From the NCBI RefSeq assembly GCF_000758305.1, contig NZ_CP009458.1, positions 2,294,001 through 2,358,000 on the forward strand: a stretch of 64,000 nucleotides of DNA, written 5' to 3'. A program made the translations under genes and the position numbers. How positions within the stretch are numbered: position 1 is the first letter of the stretch; each line of letters begins with the position of its first letter. Below are positions 9,120 through 21,157 of this stretch, in pieces. Origin of the DNA: Cedecea neteri (GTDB lineage Bacteria > Pseudomonadota > Gammaproteobacteria > Enterobacterales > Enterobacteriaceae). The notes beneath the pieces were generated by a model that saw only the letters and a list, made by a program, of their open reading frames with translations, searched no databases and was not told the DNA's origin.

Positions 9120-9748
9120 ATGATTAAGAAAGTGCTTATTGTTGATGACCACCCGGTGATCCGTTTTGCGGTGAAAATGCTGCTGGAGAAAAGCGGCATG
9201 GAGGTCGTCGGCGAAACTGACAACGGTATTGAGGCGGTGCAAAAGTCGCGCGAGCTGGAGCCGGACCTGGTGCTGCTGGACATCGGCCTGCCGAAAATCG
9301 ACGGCATGCAGGTGCTGGAGCGTCTTCGCTCTCTGGCGCTGCCGATGAAGATCCTGGTGCTGACCTCTCAGGCGGGGGCTCACTTTGCCCAGCGCTGCCA
9401 GCAGGCCGGGGCCGACGGGTTTGTCACCAAAACGGATGATCTCAACGACCTGCTGGACGCGGTCAGAATCGTGCTGAAGGGCTATGCCTATTTCCCGCAA
9501 TCTTCCCACTTTGTCAGCGCGGCACCGGGTAAAGTGCAGAACGAGGAACAGAAGGTGAACGACCTGTCTGACCGCGAGCTGAGCGTGCTGATCCTCACCG
9601 CACGCGGCCTCGGGAATAAGCAAATTGGCGAGCAACTGCTGCTGAGCGAAAAAACCATCAGCACCTACAAGCACCGACTAAAAACCAAACTTAACGTCAC
9701 CACGCTGGTGGAAATGATCGACTTCGCTCGCCGTAATAATCTGCTGCA

Positions 9749-9752
<4 letters not shown>
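9120..9752 (+). CDS. BvgA/EvgA-type response regulator (receiver plus LuxR HTH)
   Basis: 210 residues from the ATG at 9120; upstream in-frame codons lack a Shine-Dalgarno sequence. The receiver domain is complete: acidic pair in VLIVDDHP, phospho-acceptor Asp in LVLLDIGLP near residue 54, switch Thr in LVLTSQ and Lys in FVTKTDD. A LuxR-type HTH follows (LSDRELSVLILTARG, LLSEKTISTYKHRL). Its stop codon overlaps the GTG start of the large hybrid sensor kinase by four bases (GTGA), so the two are co-translated and form one two-component system. Adjacent genes (autotransporter, fimbriae) are plausible targets, by analogy with BvgA. Confidence 0.88.
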
Positions 9753-13369
<3,617 letters not shown>

Positions 13370-13377
13370 CCAAACAA

Positions 13378-13396
13378 CAGGGGCCGAAGCCCCCTG
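13378..13396. terminator. Bidirectional terminator between convergent genes
   Basis: CAGGGG pairs with CCCCTG around a GCCGAAGC-containing loop, flanked by TTTTAACC on the left and GGTTAAAA on the right. It sits in the 28-base gap between the convergent kinase (plus) and regulator (minus) genes and can serve both. Confidence 0.65.
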
Positions 13397-13397
13397 G

Positions 13398-14018
13398 TTA
13401 AAACCCGTTGCGGCGGGCGAAATCCATCAGCTCGTGCAGGGTTCTGGCATGAATCTTCAGCATAATATTGCGCTTGTAGGTACTCACCGTTTTCTCGCTG
13501 AGCTGCAGTTCGCCGGCAATCTGCTTATTGGTTAACCCGGCGCTCAAATGGCGTAGAACCGAAAGTTCACGGGGCGTCATGTGCAACAGCTGTTCGCTGT
13601 TACTCTCTGCGGTTTCAATACTCCTCTGAGCCTCCGGGCCGCGCAGGCAAAAAAAGTTGCTCATCACGAGGCTATCCAGCGCCTGATTTATTTCCGCAGC
13701 ACCAAAGCATTTATTGAGATAGCCGTGAACGCTCAGTTTGCAGCCGAGCAGCCGGTACCAGGCGCTATCGGACGCCGCGTAGGCCAGCATTCGCATGCGG
13801 GGGCAAAGGATCTGCACCCGAGGCAGCATTTTTAGGGTTTCGTCGTTCAGCGTCGTGGGGTCGAAAAGCAATATATCGGGCTGCTTCTTAAAGAGTTCAT
13901 GCAGTAAATGACGCTCTTCCTCCTGCATCAGCATGACCTGCCACCCCCGCTGGGCCACGATCCCGGTTAACCCTTCGCGCATCAAAGGGTGCTGTTCATA
14001 GATCAATACCTTTCTCAT
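13398..14018 (-). CDS. EvgA-like response regulator with altered receiver pocket
   Basis: 206 residues. The C-terminal LuxR HTH is normal (MTPRELSVLRHLSAG, LQLSEKTVSTYKRNI) and ends DFARRNGF, very like the regulator at 9120-9752. The receiver is unusual: the acidic pair reads YEQH instead of VDDH, and alanine stands where the switch Thr/Ser belongs (MLAYAASD), although a candidate phospho-Asp (LLFDPTT, near 53) and the Lys (GYLNKCF) remain. The ATG overlaps the end of the sensor gene upstream by 23 bases, so they form one operon. It may act without phosphorylation or as a partner of the related regulators nearby. Confidence 0.85.
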   Translation of the reverse strand: MRKVLIYEQHPLMREGLTGIVAQRGWQVMLMQEEERHLLHELFKKQPDILLFDPTTLNDETLKMLPRVQILCPRMRMLAYAASDSAWYRLLGCKLSVHGYLNKCFGAAEINQALDSLVMSNFFCLRGPEAQRSIETAESNSEQLLHMTPRELSVLRHLSAGLTNKQIAGELQLSEKTVSTYKRNIMLKIHARTLHELMDFARRNGF

Positions 14019-16902
14019 TACCTGTTCCTTTCTTCATCATGAGACATGCCTCTTCCGGGCGAGCTTGGTGCTCTTTTTGTTGAGTAGTTACCAGCAGGTG
14101 CTGCAAGGTTTCGGGTTGCAAGGGTTTGGTTAAACAATCGTTCATGCCGGCGGCGAGGCAGTTATCGCGGGCATCTTCGCGGCTCATCGCCGTCAGGCCG
14201 TAGATTGGGGTTGGATTCAGGCCAAAGCGCTTTTCTGCCTGCCGAATGTGGCGGCTTAACTCGAAACCGTCCATGTCGGGCATCGTACAGTCGGTAATGA
14301 CCATGGTCAGGTGGCGGTGCTGCTGTTGCCAGAGCGATAGCCCTTCGCGGCCATCCGTGGCGGTCAGTACCTGGTAACCCTGTTTTTTAAGCTGCTGGCG
14401 GAGCAGAAGCCTGGCGGGCGGGTAGTCATCCACAACCAGCACCTGAGGTGCGGCGGCGGGCAGTGCCAGCTCGGAGGTTATTAGCGCCGCAGGCGTCGCG
14501 GGGGTAAAATGGCGAACGCTAAAGCTGAAGCTTACCGCCGCGCTTTGCGAGTCCTGTTCGGCCCTGAAAAGTTCAGCTCCCGACGCCGTCGCTACGCACT
14601 GGCATTCTGAAAATACGTGCTGCTGCGAGGCTTCGGGCCAGGCCGGGTTACTCACTTCGATTTTTAACGGCAGCGCACCTGCTTTTTCTTCGCCCAGGAC
14701 TCTCAGCGCCACAATGATTTCCCCGCTGGACGAATGCTTGATGGCGTCCCGCAGCAGGCAGGAAAGAATGCGGATCATCTGCAAAGGGTCGCACTCAACC
14801 TGCGGGTGAGTCAGGTCAGACTGAACTTTAATCCCAACACCTTTTTCTTCCGCCTGCTGGCGGTAGAGCGCCACGGTGCTGTGCAGCAGAGAAGGGAGAT
14901 TCACGAGGCGGGAATGCCCCTCCGAATCCATATTTTCTGCCCGGAAGATGTCGATGAGATCGTTACTCAGCATTTGCAGCGAACAGGCCGACTCGTAGGC
15001 TGTTTGCACATTTTCATTGTGCTGATGTCGTTCCTGAAAGCGCTGGAGCTCAAGCTCAAGCAGGCCCACGATGGCGTTCAACGGCGTGCGGATTTCGTGC
15101 CCCATGCTGCGCATAAAGGCATCTCTGGACTTCACCAACTGCTCATTCTCCTCTTTTGCCTCCTGCAGCTGCTCGATCAGCGCCTGGCGGCTTTGTAGAT
15201 GCGCGGCGAGCGCCCTCAGGCGGTGGCGCAAATGGTTTATCCAGAATGCAATCAGCGTAAACAGGGCCACAACGCCCGCGGCGCCCCACAGCAGGGCCTG
15301 CAGGGAAGGCGCGTTAACGGCGGGCTTGTCCAACGTGGTCTGCGACTCACGCCAGCTTGCCGCCAGTTTGAGCAGCGTTTCAGGCGTTATTTTTTGCAGC
15401 GCCTTATTGAAAATAGAGAGCGGCTGCGGGTTATCGCCGGGGAAGCCAAAGCCGAAATTAAGCGGCTTAAGCGGGAGCGACAGCGCCTGATAAAGGCGCA
15501 TATCCTCCTCCCGCTTGATCTGGTATTGCGCGGCAAACTGGCTGGTGATAACGCCGCGCACCTGGCCTTTATGCAGGGCCTGAACCGCCTCGGCCAGGGT
15601 GTCTGTGCGGATAAGCCTGAGCGTGGGGTACCAGGTTTCCAGCCACGGGATCAACAGGCTATGGCGCTCAATAGCAATGCGCTCGCCGCTTAAATCGTGC
15701 AGCGAGGCCGGGCGCTGGTGGTGGCGATCCATGACTAACACCGCCGGGGAGACGAGCCACGGGAAAGAGACTTTTTCCGGCGGGCGCGCCGTTTCGTCTT
15801 CCCCTGGGATCGTCAACTGGTGAGCCAGAATCGCGCCGGGAAAACGGCCAATCAGTCGGGTCAGCTCTTCATCGCTGTTGGCTATTTCGTAGCGCAGCTT
15901 GAGGCCGTAGCGCGCTGAAATAAGCCGCAGCACGTTGACGGCCAGGCCATCGGGCTGCCCTGCGGCGTTAATTAGCGTGAAAGGGGCGCGGCGGGTATCC
16001 ACCAGCACGACCAACGGCTGCTGCTCGTCCAGCCAGCGCTGCTCTTCTTCGCTGAGCTGAAGCGGCAGTAAATCCTGTGTGCCGTCGTCGTCAACGCCCC
16101 AGCCCTGGGCGATGCGCAGCCGGCTGACGACCGGCAAAGCGTTGAGCGTGTCATCAATGGCGCGGAGCAGCTGCGGCGAACGGCGGGTCACGCCAAAGCT
16201 AAAATTGATGTCACTTTGGGCAGGATGGGGCATCAGCCAGATATTATCGACCTGCCCGTCGCGGGTTAAGTACCGGGCGGTGGCCTGGTTGAGTGCGAGC
16301 ATCCCCGTCTGGCCGAAGGCCACTTCGTTGATGGCGTGCCGGTAGTCCTGGAAACTGTGTGGGGCGACGCCAAACGGGTCGTGCGGCGCGGCGGCAATGT
16401 CCTCCAGCTCCGCCAGCAAGCCAAGTTTTGCCAGTTGACGATCGGGGTCGCGTTCGTGGCCAACCACCATGACGCCGGTATCGTGCAGCCACGGCACGGA
16501 GGCTTCAACAGGGCGCCAGGTGTCCAGCGCCGGGTTCCAGACGGCAAGCATTTGAAGGGTGTTCTGGCTGAGCGCCGCCAGGGCTTCGCCTTTGCTCCGG
16601 TAGTAATGCAGCCTGAAACGCACGTTAAGCGTCGTTTCCAGCACGGACAAATAGTCCGCGTCCATGCCCGCCAGCTCCCCGTTTTCAAGGCCGAGGCTTA
16701 TCGGCGGCTGGGATATTCCCCAAATACCGACGTTGATGATGGGGTTGGCAAGCAGCCAGGCTTTGACCTCCGGCGGGAAATCCACTGTCGGCGGGTTGAC
16801 CTCTATTCGGGGCGCAAGCTGCAGCGCCTGGGATGCCGCCTGGGCCGAAATCATCAGAAAAAATAGCCAGCCAGTAAACAGCGCGGTGAGTATTTTATTC
16901 AT
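13996..16902 (-). CDS. BvgS/EvgS-type hybrid sensor with degenerate ATPase domain
   Basis: 968 residues from the ATG at 16902, chosen because GGAG lies upstream and a signal peptide (ending AQA) follows; an ATG 30 bases earlier has neither. Domains: two periplasmic Venus-flytrap domains (about 30-265 and 285-520), transmembrane helix (about 535-557), no PAS, dimerisation helix keeping the His (SMGHEIRTPLN, near 602), an ATPase-like region, and a complete receiver (VLVVDDYPPAR; Asp near 871 in VITDCTMPDMDG; Lys in CLTKPL). No Hpt domain follows. In the ATPase region the N box reads CLLRDAIKH, and neither the DxGxG nor the GxGLGL box can be found, so ATP binding and autokinase activity are doubtful. 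It is operonic with the altered regulator at 13398-14018. Confidence 0.88.
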   Translation of the reverse strand: MNKILTALFTGWLFFLMISAQAASQALQLAPRIEVNPPTVDFPPEVKAWLLANPIINVGIWGISQPPISLGLENGELAGMDADYLSVLETTLNVRFRLHYYRSKGEALAALSQNTLQMLAVWNPALDTWRPVEASVPWLHDTGVMVVGHERDPDRQLAKLGLLAELEDIAAAPHDPFGVAPHSFQDYRHAINEVAFGQTGMLALNQATARYLTRDGQVDNIWLMPHPAQSDINFSFGVTRRSPQLLRAIDDTLNALPVVSRLRIAQGWGVDDDGTQDLLPLQLSEEEQRWLDEQQPLVVLVDTRRAPFTLINAAGQPDGLAVNVLRLISARYGLKLRYEIANSDEELTRLIGRFPGAILAHQLTIPGEDETARPPEKVSFPWLVSPAVLVMDRHHQRPASLHDLSGERIAIERHSLLIPWLETWYPTLRLIRTDTLAEAVQALHKGQVRGVITSQFAAQYQIKREEDMRLYQALSLPLKPLNFGFGFPGDNPQPLSIFNKALQKITPETLLKLAASWRESQTTLDKPAVNAPSLQALLWGAAGVVALFTLIAFWINHLRHRLRALAAHLQSRQALIEQLQEAKEENEQLVKSRDAFMRSMGHEIRTPLNAIVGLLELELQRFQERHQHNENVQTAYESACSLQMLSNDLIDIFRAENMDSEGHSRLVNLPSLLHSTVALYRQQAEEKGVGIKVQSDLTHPQVECDPLQMIRILSCLLRDAIKHSSSGEIIVALRVLGEEKAGALPLKIEVSNPAWPEASQQHVFSECQCVATASGAELFRAEQDSQSAAVSFSFSVRHFTPATPAALITSELALPAAAPQVLVVDDYPPARLLLRQQLKKQGYQVLTATDGREGLSLWQQQHRHLTMVITDCTMPDMDGFELSRHIRQAEKRFGLNPTPIYGLTAMSREDARDNCLAAGMNDCLTKPLQPETLQHLLVTTQQKEHQARPEEACLMMKKGTGNEKGIDL

Positions 16903-17023
16903 CAAGGATTCAGCTCCGACGGCGGTCAGCATAGGGGTAGCGGCTAAGAAAAGTCTGGCAAGGATGCCGAAGCGCGGGGCAAAAGCCTCCAGGCTCTGTC
17001 CTGGATTTTGATGTGATTAGCAA

Positions 17024-17041
17024 GGTAAGCAATTGCTTACC
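17024..17041. promoter_or_regulatory. Perfect 18-bp palindrome between divergent regulator genes
   Basis: GGTAAGCAATTGCTTACC is fully self-complementary. It lies in the 243-base gap between the minus-strand sensor gene (start 16902) and the plus-strand response regulator (start 17146), about 120 bases from each. Such symmetry without a loop or T-run suits a dimeric LuxR-type regulator better than a terminator. Which of the nearby regulators binds is unknown. Confidence 0.5.
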
Positions 17042-17145
17042 GGTCGCTCAGTAAAGCTTGATAAGAAACCACCAGAAGTGTGACTAAGATCTACCCCAGA
17101 ACACCGTATGAGCCGGTGCATCAAGCGTGAAACAGAGAGGCATAC

Positions 17146-17844
17146 ATGCAGGTGAACACTCCCCAAAAAATCCGCGTCGTGCTGCTGGACGACCACCCAA
17201 TGATTCGCCTCTCTTTTGATATCGCCGCCCGAAGAGAGCCGGACATGGAAGTGGTGGCCAGCTTTAGCCAGAGCAAAGACCTGCTGCAGTGGCTAAGCTC
17301 GCACCGGGCAGATGTGCTGGTGCTGGACTATATCCTCGAGGGGCATGAAGTGGATGGCCTGACGCTAATCAAACAGATTCTGGCGCGTTACCCCGACCAG
17401 AGGATTTTGCTGTCTTCTTCAATGGAAAGCCTGGCGGTGATCCACGCGGCTCTGCTTGCCGGCGTGAAAGGCTACATCAACAAACGAGAAGACATTAGCC
17501 GCTATTTTCACGCGGTGCGGCAGGTGGCGGCGGGGAAATGCTATCTCTCGGCTGAGCAGGAAGCGGGGCTTCTGCAGTTACCCGCTCGTCGCAAAAACAG
17601 CGCCTCATTAGACGCGCGTTTTGGCGATGACGCGCTGCCGGTCAGCAGGCTGCTGGCGCTGCTGACGCCGCGAGAGTCTGAAATACTGCGGCTCTTTCTG
17701 GATGGCCTGACGGTGCAGCAGATCTCAGATAAGCTCAAGCGAAGCCGGAAAACGATCAGCTGTCACAAACAAAGCGGCATGAAAAAACTGGGGATTGCTT
17801 CCGATCCCGAGCTGTTTAAGTACCGGGAAGATCTGTTCAAGTAA
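17146..17844 (+). CDS. LuxR-family response regulator (RcsB/FimZ-like)
   Basis: 232 residues, ATG at 17146 after GAGAGG. The receiver is complete: VVLLDDHP, phospho-Asp in VLVLDYILEG near 63, Ser triplet in ILLSSSMES and Lys in YINKRED. The linker is about 30 residues longer than in the neighbouring regulators. The LuxR HTH reads LTPRESEILRLFLDG and LKRSRKTISCHKQSGMKKLGI, a variant typical of RcsB-like proteins. It has no cognate kinase of its own; it faces the degenerate sensor gene across a palindromic site. In E. coli fimZ, also a LuxR-type regulator, lies beside argU, so the position is suggestive, but the sequence is not FimZ itself. Confidence 0.82.
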   Translation: MQVNTPQKIRVVLLDDHPMIRLSFDIAARREPDMEVVASFSQSKDLLQWLSSHRADVLVLDYILEGHEVDGLTLIKQILARYPDQRILLSSSMESLAVIHAALLAGVKGYINKREDISRYFHAVRQVAAGKCYLSAEQEAGLLQLPARRKNSASLDARFGDDALPVSRLLALLTPRESEILRLFLDGLTVQQISDKLKRSRKTISCHKQSGMKKLGIASDPELFKYREDLFK

Positions 17845-17934
17845 GGTTTGGCGGCTGCGGGAGAGGCTGTTTTCTGGCCGGGATAGCGTGATTGCTGGGG
17901 GAGAAAGTTATTTCGGTGCGTGTTAACTTCAAAA

Positions 17935-18011
17935 TGGTACGCCCTACAGGGTTCGAACCTGTGACCTACGGCTTAGAAGGCCGTTGCTCTATCCAGCTGA
18001 GCTAAGGGCGC
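17935..18011 (-). tRNA. argU: tRNA-Arg (anticodon TCT), argU
   Basis: 77 bases on the minus strand including an encoded CCA. The acceptor stem GCGCCCT pairs with AGGGCGT (first pair G-U). The D loop AGCTCAGCTGGATAGAGC, the anticodon loop CTTCTAA (anticodon TCT at 17975-17977, reading AGA) and the T arm with GGTTCGAACC are all visible. The gene neighbourhood (folD) is that of E. coli argU, a known integration hot spot. No integrase or duplicated 3' end is seen here. Confidence 0.96.
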
Positions 18012-18207
18012 ACTGAGTAATGCAGAGAAACATTACGGCTTGATGCGGGGTGGATTATACGGTCAGCACCTTTTGAGTCAATGGCTTTTCAACCACCTGC
18101 GCGACAAATGAGCATAAACCCACATCAGTGCCTGACAGCGGGCCGCGCATCTGACAAAATAGCCGCAACCCCCTTCCTTTAAGTTTACAGATGGAATTCT
18201 CTCTCTG

Positions 18208-19074
18208 ATGGCAGCAAAGATTATTGACGGTAAAACGATTGCGCAGCAGGTCCGGCTTGAAGTTGCTGAAAAAGTAAAAGCCCGAGTTGCCGCAGGAAAA
18301 CGTGCCCCTGGTCTGGCCGTTGTATTGGTGGGAGCGAACCCTGCGTCCCAGATTTATGTCGCGAACAAACGCAAAGCTTGCGAAGAGGTGGGTTTTGTCT
18401 CCCGCTCTTATGATTTGCCGGAAACCACCAGCGAAGCGGAGCTGTTAGGGCTGATCGATGCGCTGAACGCGGACGCCGAGATTGATGGCATTCTGGTACA
18501 GCTGCCGCTGCCTGCCGGGATCGATAACGTCAAAGTTCTCGAGCGTATCGACCCGGATAAAGACGTGGATGGCTTCCATCCGTACAACATTGGCCGCCTG
18601 TGCCAGCGTGCGCCGCGCCTGCGTCCGTGCACGCCACGTGGTATCGTGACGCTCCTTGAGCGCTATAACATCGACACTTACGGCCTGAATGCGGTCATCA
18701 TTGGCGCCTCCAACATTGTGGGGCGCCCGATGAGCATGGAGCTGCTGCTGGCCGGTTGCACCACCACCGTGACTCACCGTTTCACCAAGAACCTTCGTCA
18801 GCACGTTGAGAACGCCGACCTGGTGATTGTCGCCGTGGGCAAACCGGGCTTTATTCCGGGCGAATGGATTAAGGAAGGCGCTATTGTTGTGGACGTCGGC
18901 ATTAACCGCCTGGAAAGCGGGAAAGTGGTCGGGGACGTAATTTATGATGAAGCCGCCGCCAAAGCCTCGTATATTACGCCGGTTCCGGGTGGCGTAGGCC
19001 CAATGACGGTGGCCACCCTAATTCAGAATACCTTGCAGGCCTGCGAGGAATATCATGATGTTGATGGAGAGTAA
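18208..19074 (+). CDS. folD: Bifunctional methylenetetrahydrofolate dehydrogenase / methenyltetrahydrofolate cyclohydrolase
   Basis: 288 residues, the usual FolD length. It interconverts 5,10-methylene-THF, 5,10-methenyl-THF and 10-formyl-THF with NADP, feeding purine and formyl-Met synthesis in the cytoplasm. Catalytic Tyr50 and Lys54 lie in QIYVANKRKACEE; the folate-site motif DGILVQLPLP, the nucleotide-binding GASNIVGRPM and the C-terminal signature TPVPGGVGPMT are all intact. The next gene, ybcJ, starts three bases after its stop, as in other enterics. Confidence 0.97.
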   Translation: MAAKIIDGKTIAQQVRLEVAEKVKARVAAGKRAPGLAVVLVGANPASQIYVANKRKACEEVGFVSRSYDLPETTSEAELLGLIDALNADAEIDGILVQLPLPAGIDNVKVLERIDPDKDVDGFHPYNIGRLCQRAPRLRPCTPRGIVTLLERYNIDTYGLNAVIIGASNIVGRPMSMELLLAGCTTTVTHRFTKNLRQHVENADLVIVAVGKPGFIPGEWIKEGAIVVDVGINRLESGKVVGDVIYDEAAAKASYITPVPGGVGPMTVATLIQNTLQACEEYHDVDGE

Positions 19075-19076
19075 TA

Positions 19077-19289
19077 ATGGCGACCTTCTCACTAGGTAAA
19101 CACCCCCACGTTGAACTGTGCGACTTGCTCAAGCTGGAAGGCTGGTGTGAAAGCGGCGCGCAGGCTAAAGCGGTGATTGCCGAAGGCCTCGTGAAGGTGG
19201 ACGGTGAAGTTGAAACCCGCAAGCGCTGCAAAATTGTGGCGGGTCAGACCGTCGTCTTTGAAAGCCTGAGCATTACCGTTCAGCCTTAA
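19077..19289 (+). CDS. ybcJ: S4-domain RNA-binding protein YbcJ
   Basis: 70 residues forming essentially one S4-like RNA-binding fold: CDLLKLEGWCESGAQAKAVI, then VKVDGEVETRKRCKI and GQTVVFE. Length, content and the position directly after folD match E. coli YbcJ, whose structure is S4-like. It is probably an RNA- or ribosome-associated factor co-transcribed with folD; its precise function is not established. Confidence 0.93.
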   Translation: MATFSLGKHPHVELCDLLKLEGWCESGAQAKAVIAEGLVKVDGEVETRKRCKIVAGQTVVFESLSITVQP

Positions 19290-19326
19290 TCGCGCGCGCC
19301 CTTTTCTGAACGAAGAGGGCAGGCAT

Positions 19327-19360
19327 CAACTCTCCTTGCCGTTCGGGGGAAGGAGAGTTG
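19327..19360. terminator. Strong hairpin after ybcJ
   Basis: CAACTCTCCTT pairs perfectly over 11 bases with AAGGAGAGTTG around a 12-base loop. It lies 38 bases after the ybcJ stop. No clear T-run follows (CAGAGCCTTT), so termination may be imperfect or Rho-assisted. Confidence 0.5.
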
Positions 19361-19498
19361 CAGAGCCTTTCCCACCTCAGATCCAAGTACCCTTATCAAA
19401 ACCAGGCTTAAAAACCTGCGTCACTTCAAATATTCGATAACAATATGGCAACAGCGCAGAATTCAGTTGCGGGGCAAAAACCGTTTCGGCACTCTAGG

Positions 19499-19523
19499 TA
19501 GAACGTTCTACTAGAACGTTCTA
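19499..19523. promoter_or_regulatory. Tandem palindromic operators for the MalI-like repressor
   Basis: Two identical 12-base palindromes, TAGAACGTTCTA, stand one base apart (19499-19510 and 19512-19523), 65 bases before the EIICB start. The central AACGTT core is that expected for LacI/MalI-type proteins (the E. coli MalI site has AAACGTTT), and a MalI-like gene lies just downstream of the permease. Repression of the permease, probably relieved by its sugar, is inferred. Confidence 0.7.
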
Positions 19524-19587
19524 CCTACCATAAAAACGCGTGAACAGACAAAACGCGGTTACTGCGTCTGCACCGGGGGAAACGTCC

Positions 19588-21087
19588 ATGAGTCTGTTGT
19601 CCAGTGTTGTTAAATCGTTATCAAAGCTTTCCATGATTGGCCGCGCCTTAATGCTGCCTATCTCTCTGCTGCCCGCCGCAGGTTTACTGCTGGCGTTCGG
19701 CGATAAGTTTCACTTACCGCTGATGATGAATGCGGGCGGCGTTATCTTCGATAACCTACCTATGCTGTTCGCCATTGGTTCCGCTGTGGGCCTGGCCGCT
19801 GAGTCAGGTATTGCCGCGCTGTCTGCGGCGGTGTCGGTGTTTATCATCAACATTACCATTGGCACGGTGATGCACATCACGCCGGAAATGGCCTCTGCGG
19901 GCGGGAAATACGCCATGGTGGTCGGCATCCCGACGCTGCAAATGGGCGTTTTTGGCGGGCTGATCTCCGGTATCCTGGCGGCATGGTGCTACAACAAGTT
20001 CCACACCATGCAATTGCCGGAATTCCTGGGCTTCTTCTCCGGCAAGCGTTTTGTGGCCATTGCGACGGCGTTTCTCTCCTTCCTGTTGGGGATGGTGCTG
20101 CCGTGGGTCTGGTCGTACATTCAGTCCGGCATTGATGCGCTGTCCGTGGTGGTTAACGGGGATAATCAGGCCGCATCAACCTTCATCTTTGGGCTGGTTG
20201 AGCGCGCATTAATCCCGCTGGGCCTGCACCACATCTGGTATCCGTCCTTCTGGTACTCCTTCGGGGAATACACCACCCATACCGGGCAGGTGATTCACGG
20301 CGACCAGACGATTTGGTTCAAAATGCTGGAAGAGGGCGTGAAGTCCTTCAGCAGCGACAGCTACCAGAATGCCGGTAAATTCATGCAGGGCGAGTTCCCG
20401 CTGATGCTGTTCGCGCTGCCTGCCGCCTGTCTGGCGATGTACCATGAAGCCAACACCAAGAATAAGAAAATTGCCTCCGGTATTCTGTTCTCTGCGGCGC
20501 TGACCTGCTTCCTTACCGGGATCACCGAGCCGGTTGAGTTCACCTTCATCTTCGTGGCTCCGATTCTGTATGTGTTCAACGCGGTGATGGCCGGCCTGTC
20601 TTATATGTGCATGTACCTGCTGCATGCCCATATCGCCAAATCGTTCTCCGCCGGGATGATCGACTACATCTCCTTCGGGATCCTGCCGTCGTTCAACGGC
20701 TACCAGACTAACTTCCTGATGGCGGTGGTCGTGGGCGTGCCGATGGCGCTGATTTACTACTTCACTTTCCGCTTCGTGATTCGCCGTTTCGACGTGAAAA
20801 CGCCGGGCCGCACCGAAGTGACCGCTAACGCGGGAGACAAAACCGACACCGAACTGGCGGGCGATATCATCGGCCTGCTGGGCGGGGCACCAAACATCAA
20901 CTCCGTGGGGTCCTGCATCACCCGCCTGCGTCTGGAAGTGGACGACAGTTCGATGGTCGACAAAGACGGCCTGAACAGTCTGGGCGCTCGCGGCGTGGTA
21001 TTCGTCGGCGATTCGGGTATCCAGGTCATATTTGGTGCCAGGGCGCAATTTATTGCACAGACAATGTCGACGATGATCGGTAAATAA
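19588..21087 (+). CDS. PTS glucose/maltose-type permease, EIICB component
   Basis: 499 residues from the ATG at 19588, with GGGGG eight bases upstream; a GTG at 19540 would add 16 unhelpful residues. The N-terminal EIIC domain (about 1-400) has roughly ten membrane segments, including GRALMLPISLLPAAGLLL, and the family motif GITEPVEFTF. The EIIB domain (about 415-499) carries the phosphorylated cysteine near residue 443 in SCITRLRLEV. No EIIA domain is fused, so EIIA-Glc should supply the phosphate. It imports and phosphorylates a sugar of the glucose/GlcNAc/alpha-glucoside class; the MalI-like regulator and the absence of a sugar-specific enzyme leave the substrate open. MalX is the closest analogue by context. 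Confidence 0.85.
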   Translation: MSLLSSVVKSLSKLSMIGRALMLPISLLPAAGLLLAFGDKFHLPLMMNAGGVIFDNLPMLFAIGSAVGLAAESGIAALSAAVSVFIINITIGTVMHITPEMASAGGKYAMVVGIPTLQMGVFGGLISGILAAWCYNKFHTMQLPEFLGFFSGKRFVAIATAFLSFLLGMVLPWVWSYIQSGIDALSVVVNGDNQAASTFIFGLVERALIPLGLHHIWYPSFWYSFGEYTTHTGQVIHGDQTIWFKMLEEGVKSFSSDSYQNAGKFMQGEFPLMLFALPAACLAMYHEANTKNKKIASGILFSAALTCFLTGITEPVEFTFIFVAPILYVFNAVMAGLSYMCMYLLHAHIAKSFSAGMIDYISFGILPSFNGYQTNFLMAVVVGVPMALIYYFTFRFVIRRFDVKTPGRTEVTANAGDKTDTELAGDIIGLLGGAPNINSVGSCITRLRLEVDDSSMVDKDGLNSLGARGVVFVGDSGIQVIFGARAQFIAQTMSTMIGK

Positions 21088-21157
21088 TGTAATACCTTTC
21101 GGCCTCCTGTATGTTTCAGGGGGCTGAAATTTATGGATGTGCGGTTACAGGGGTGGA

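Noticed and set aside
17935..18207. Attachment site or island boundary at argU
   Set aside because: The tRNA gene is complete, no integrase is nearby and I saw no repeat of its 3' end within the window.
20209..21048. 279-codon antisense frame across the PTS permease
   Set aside because: His/Arg-rich shadow of a conserved membrane-protein gene.
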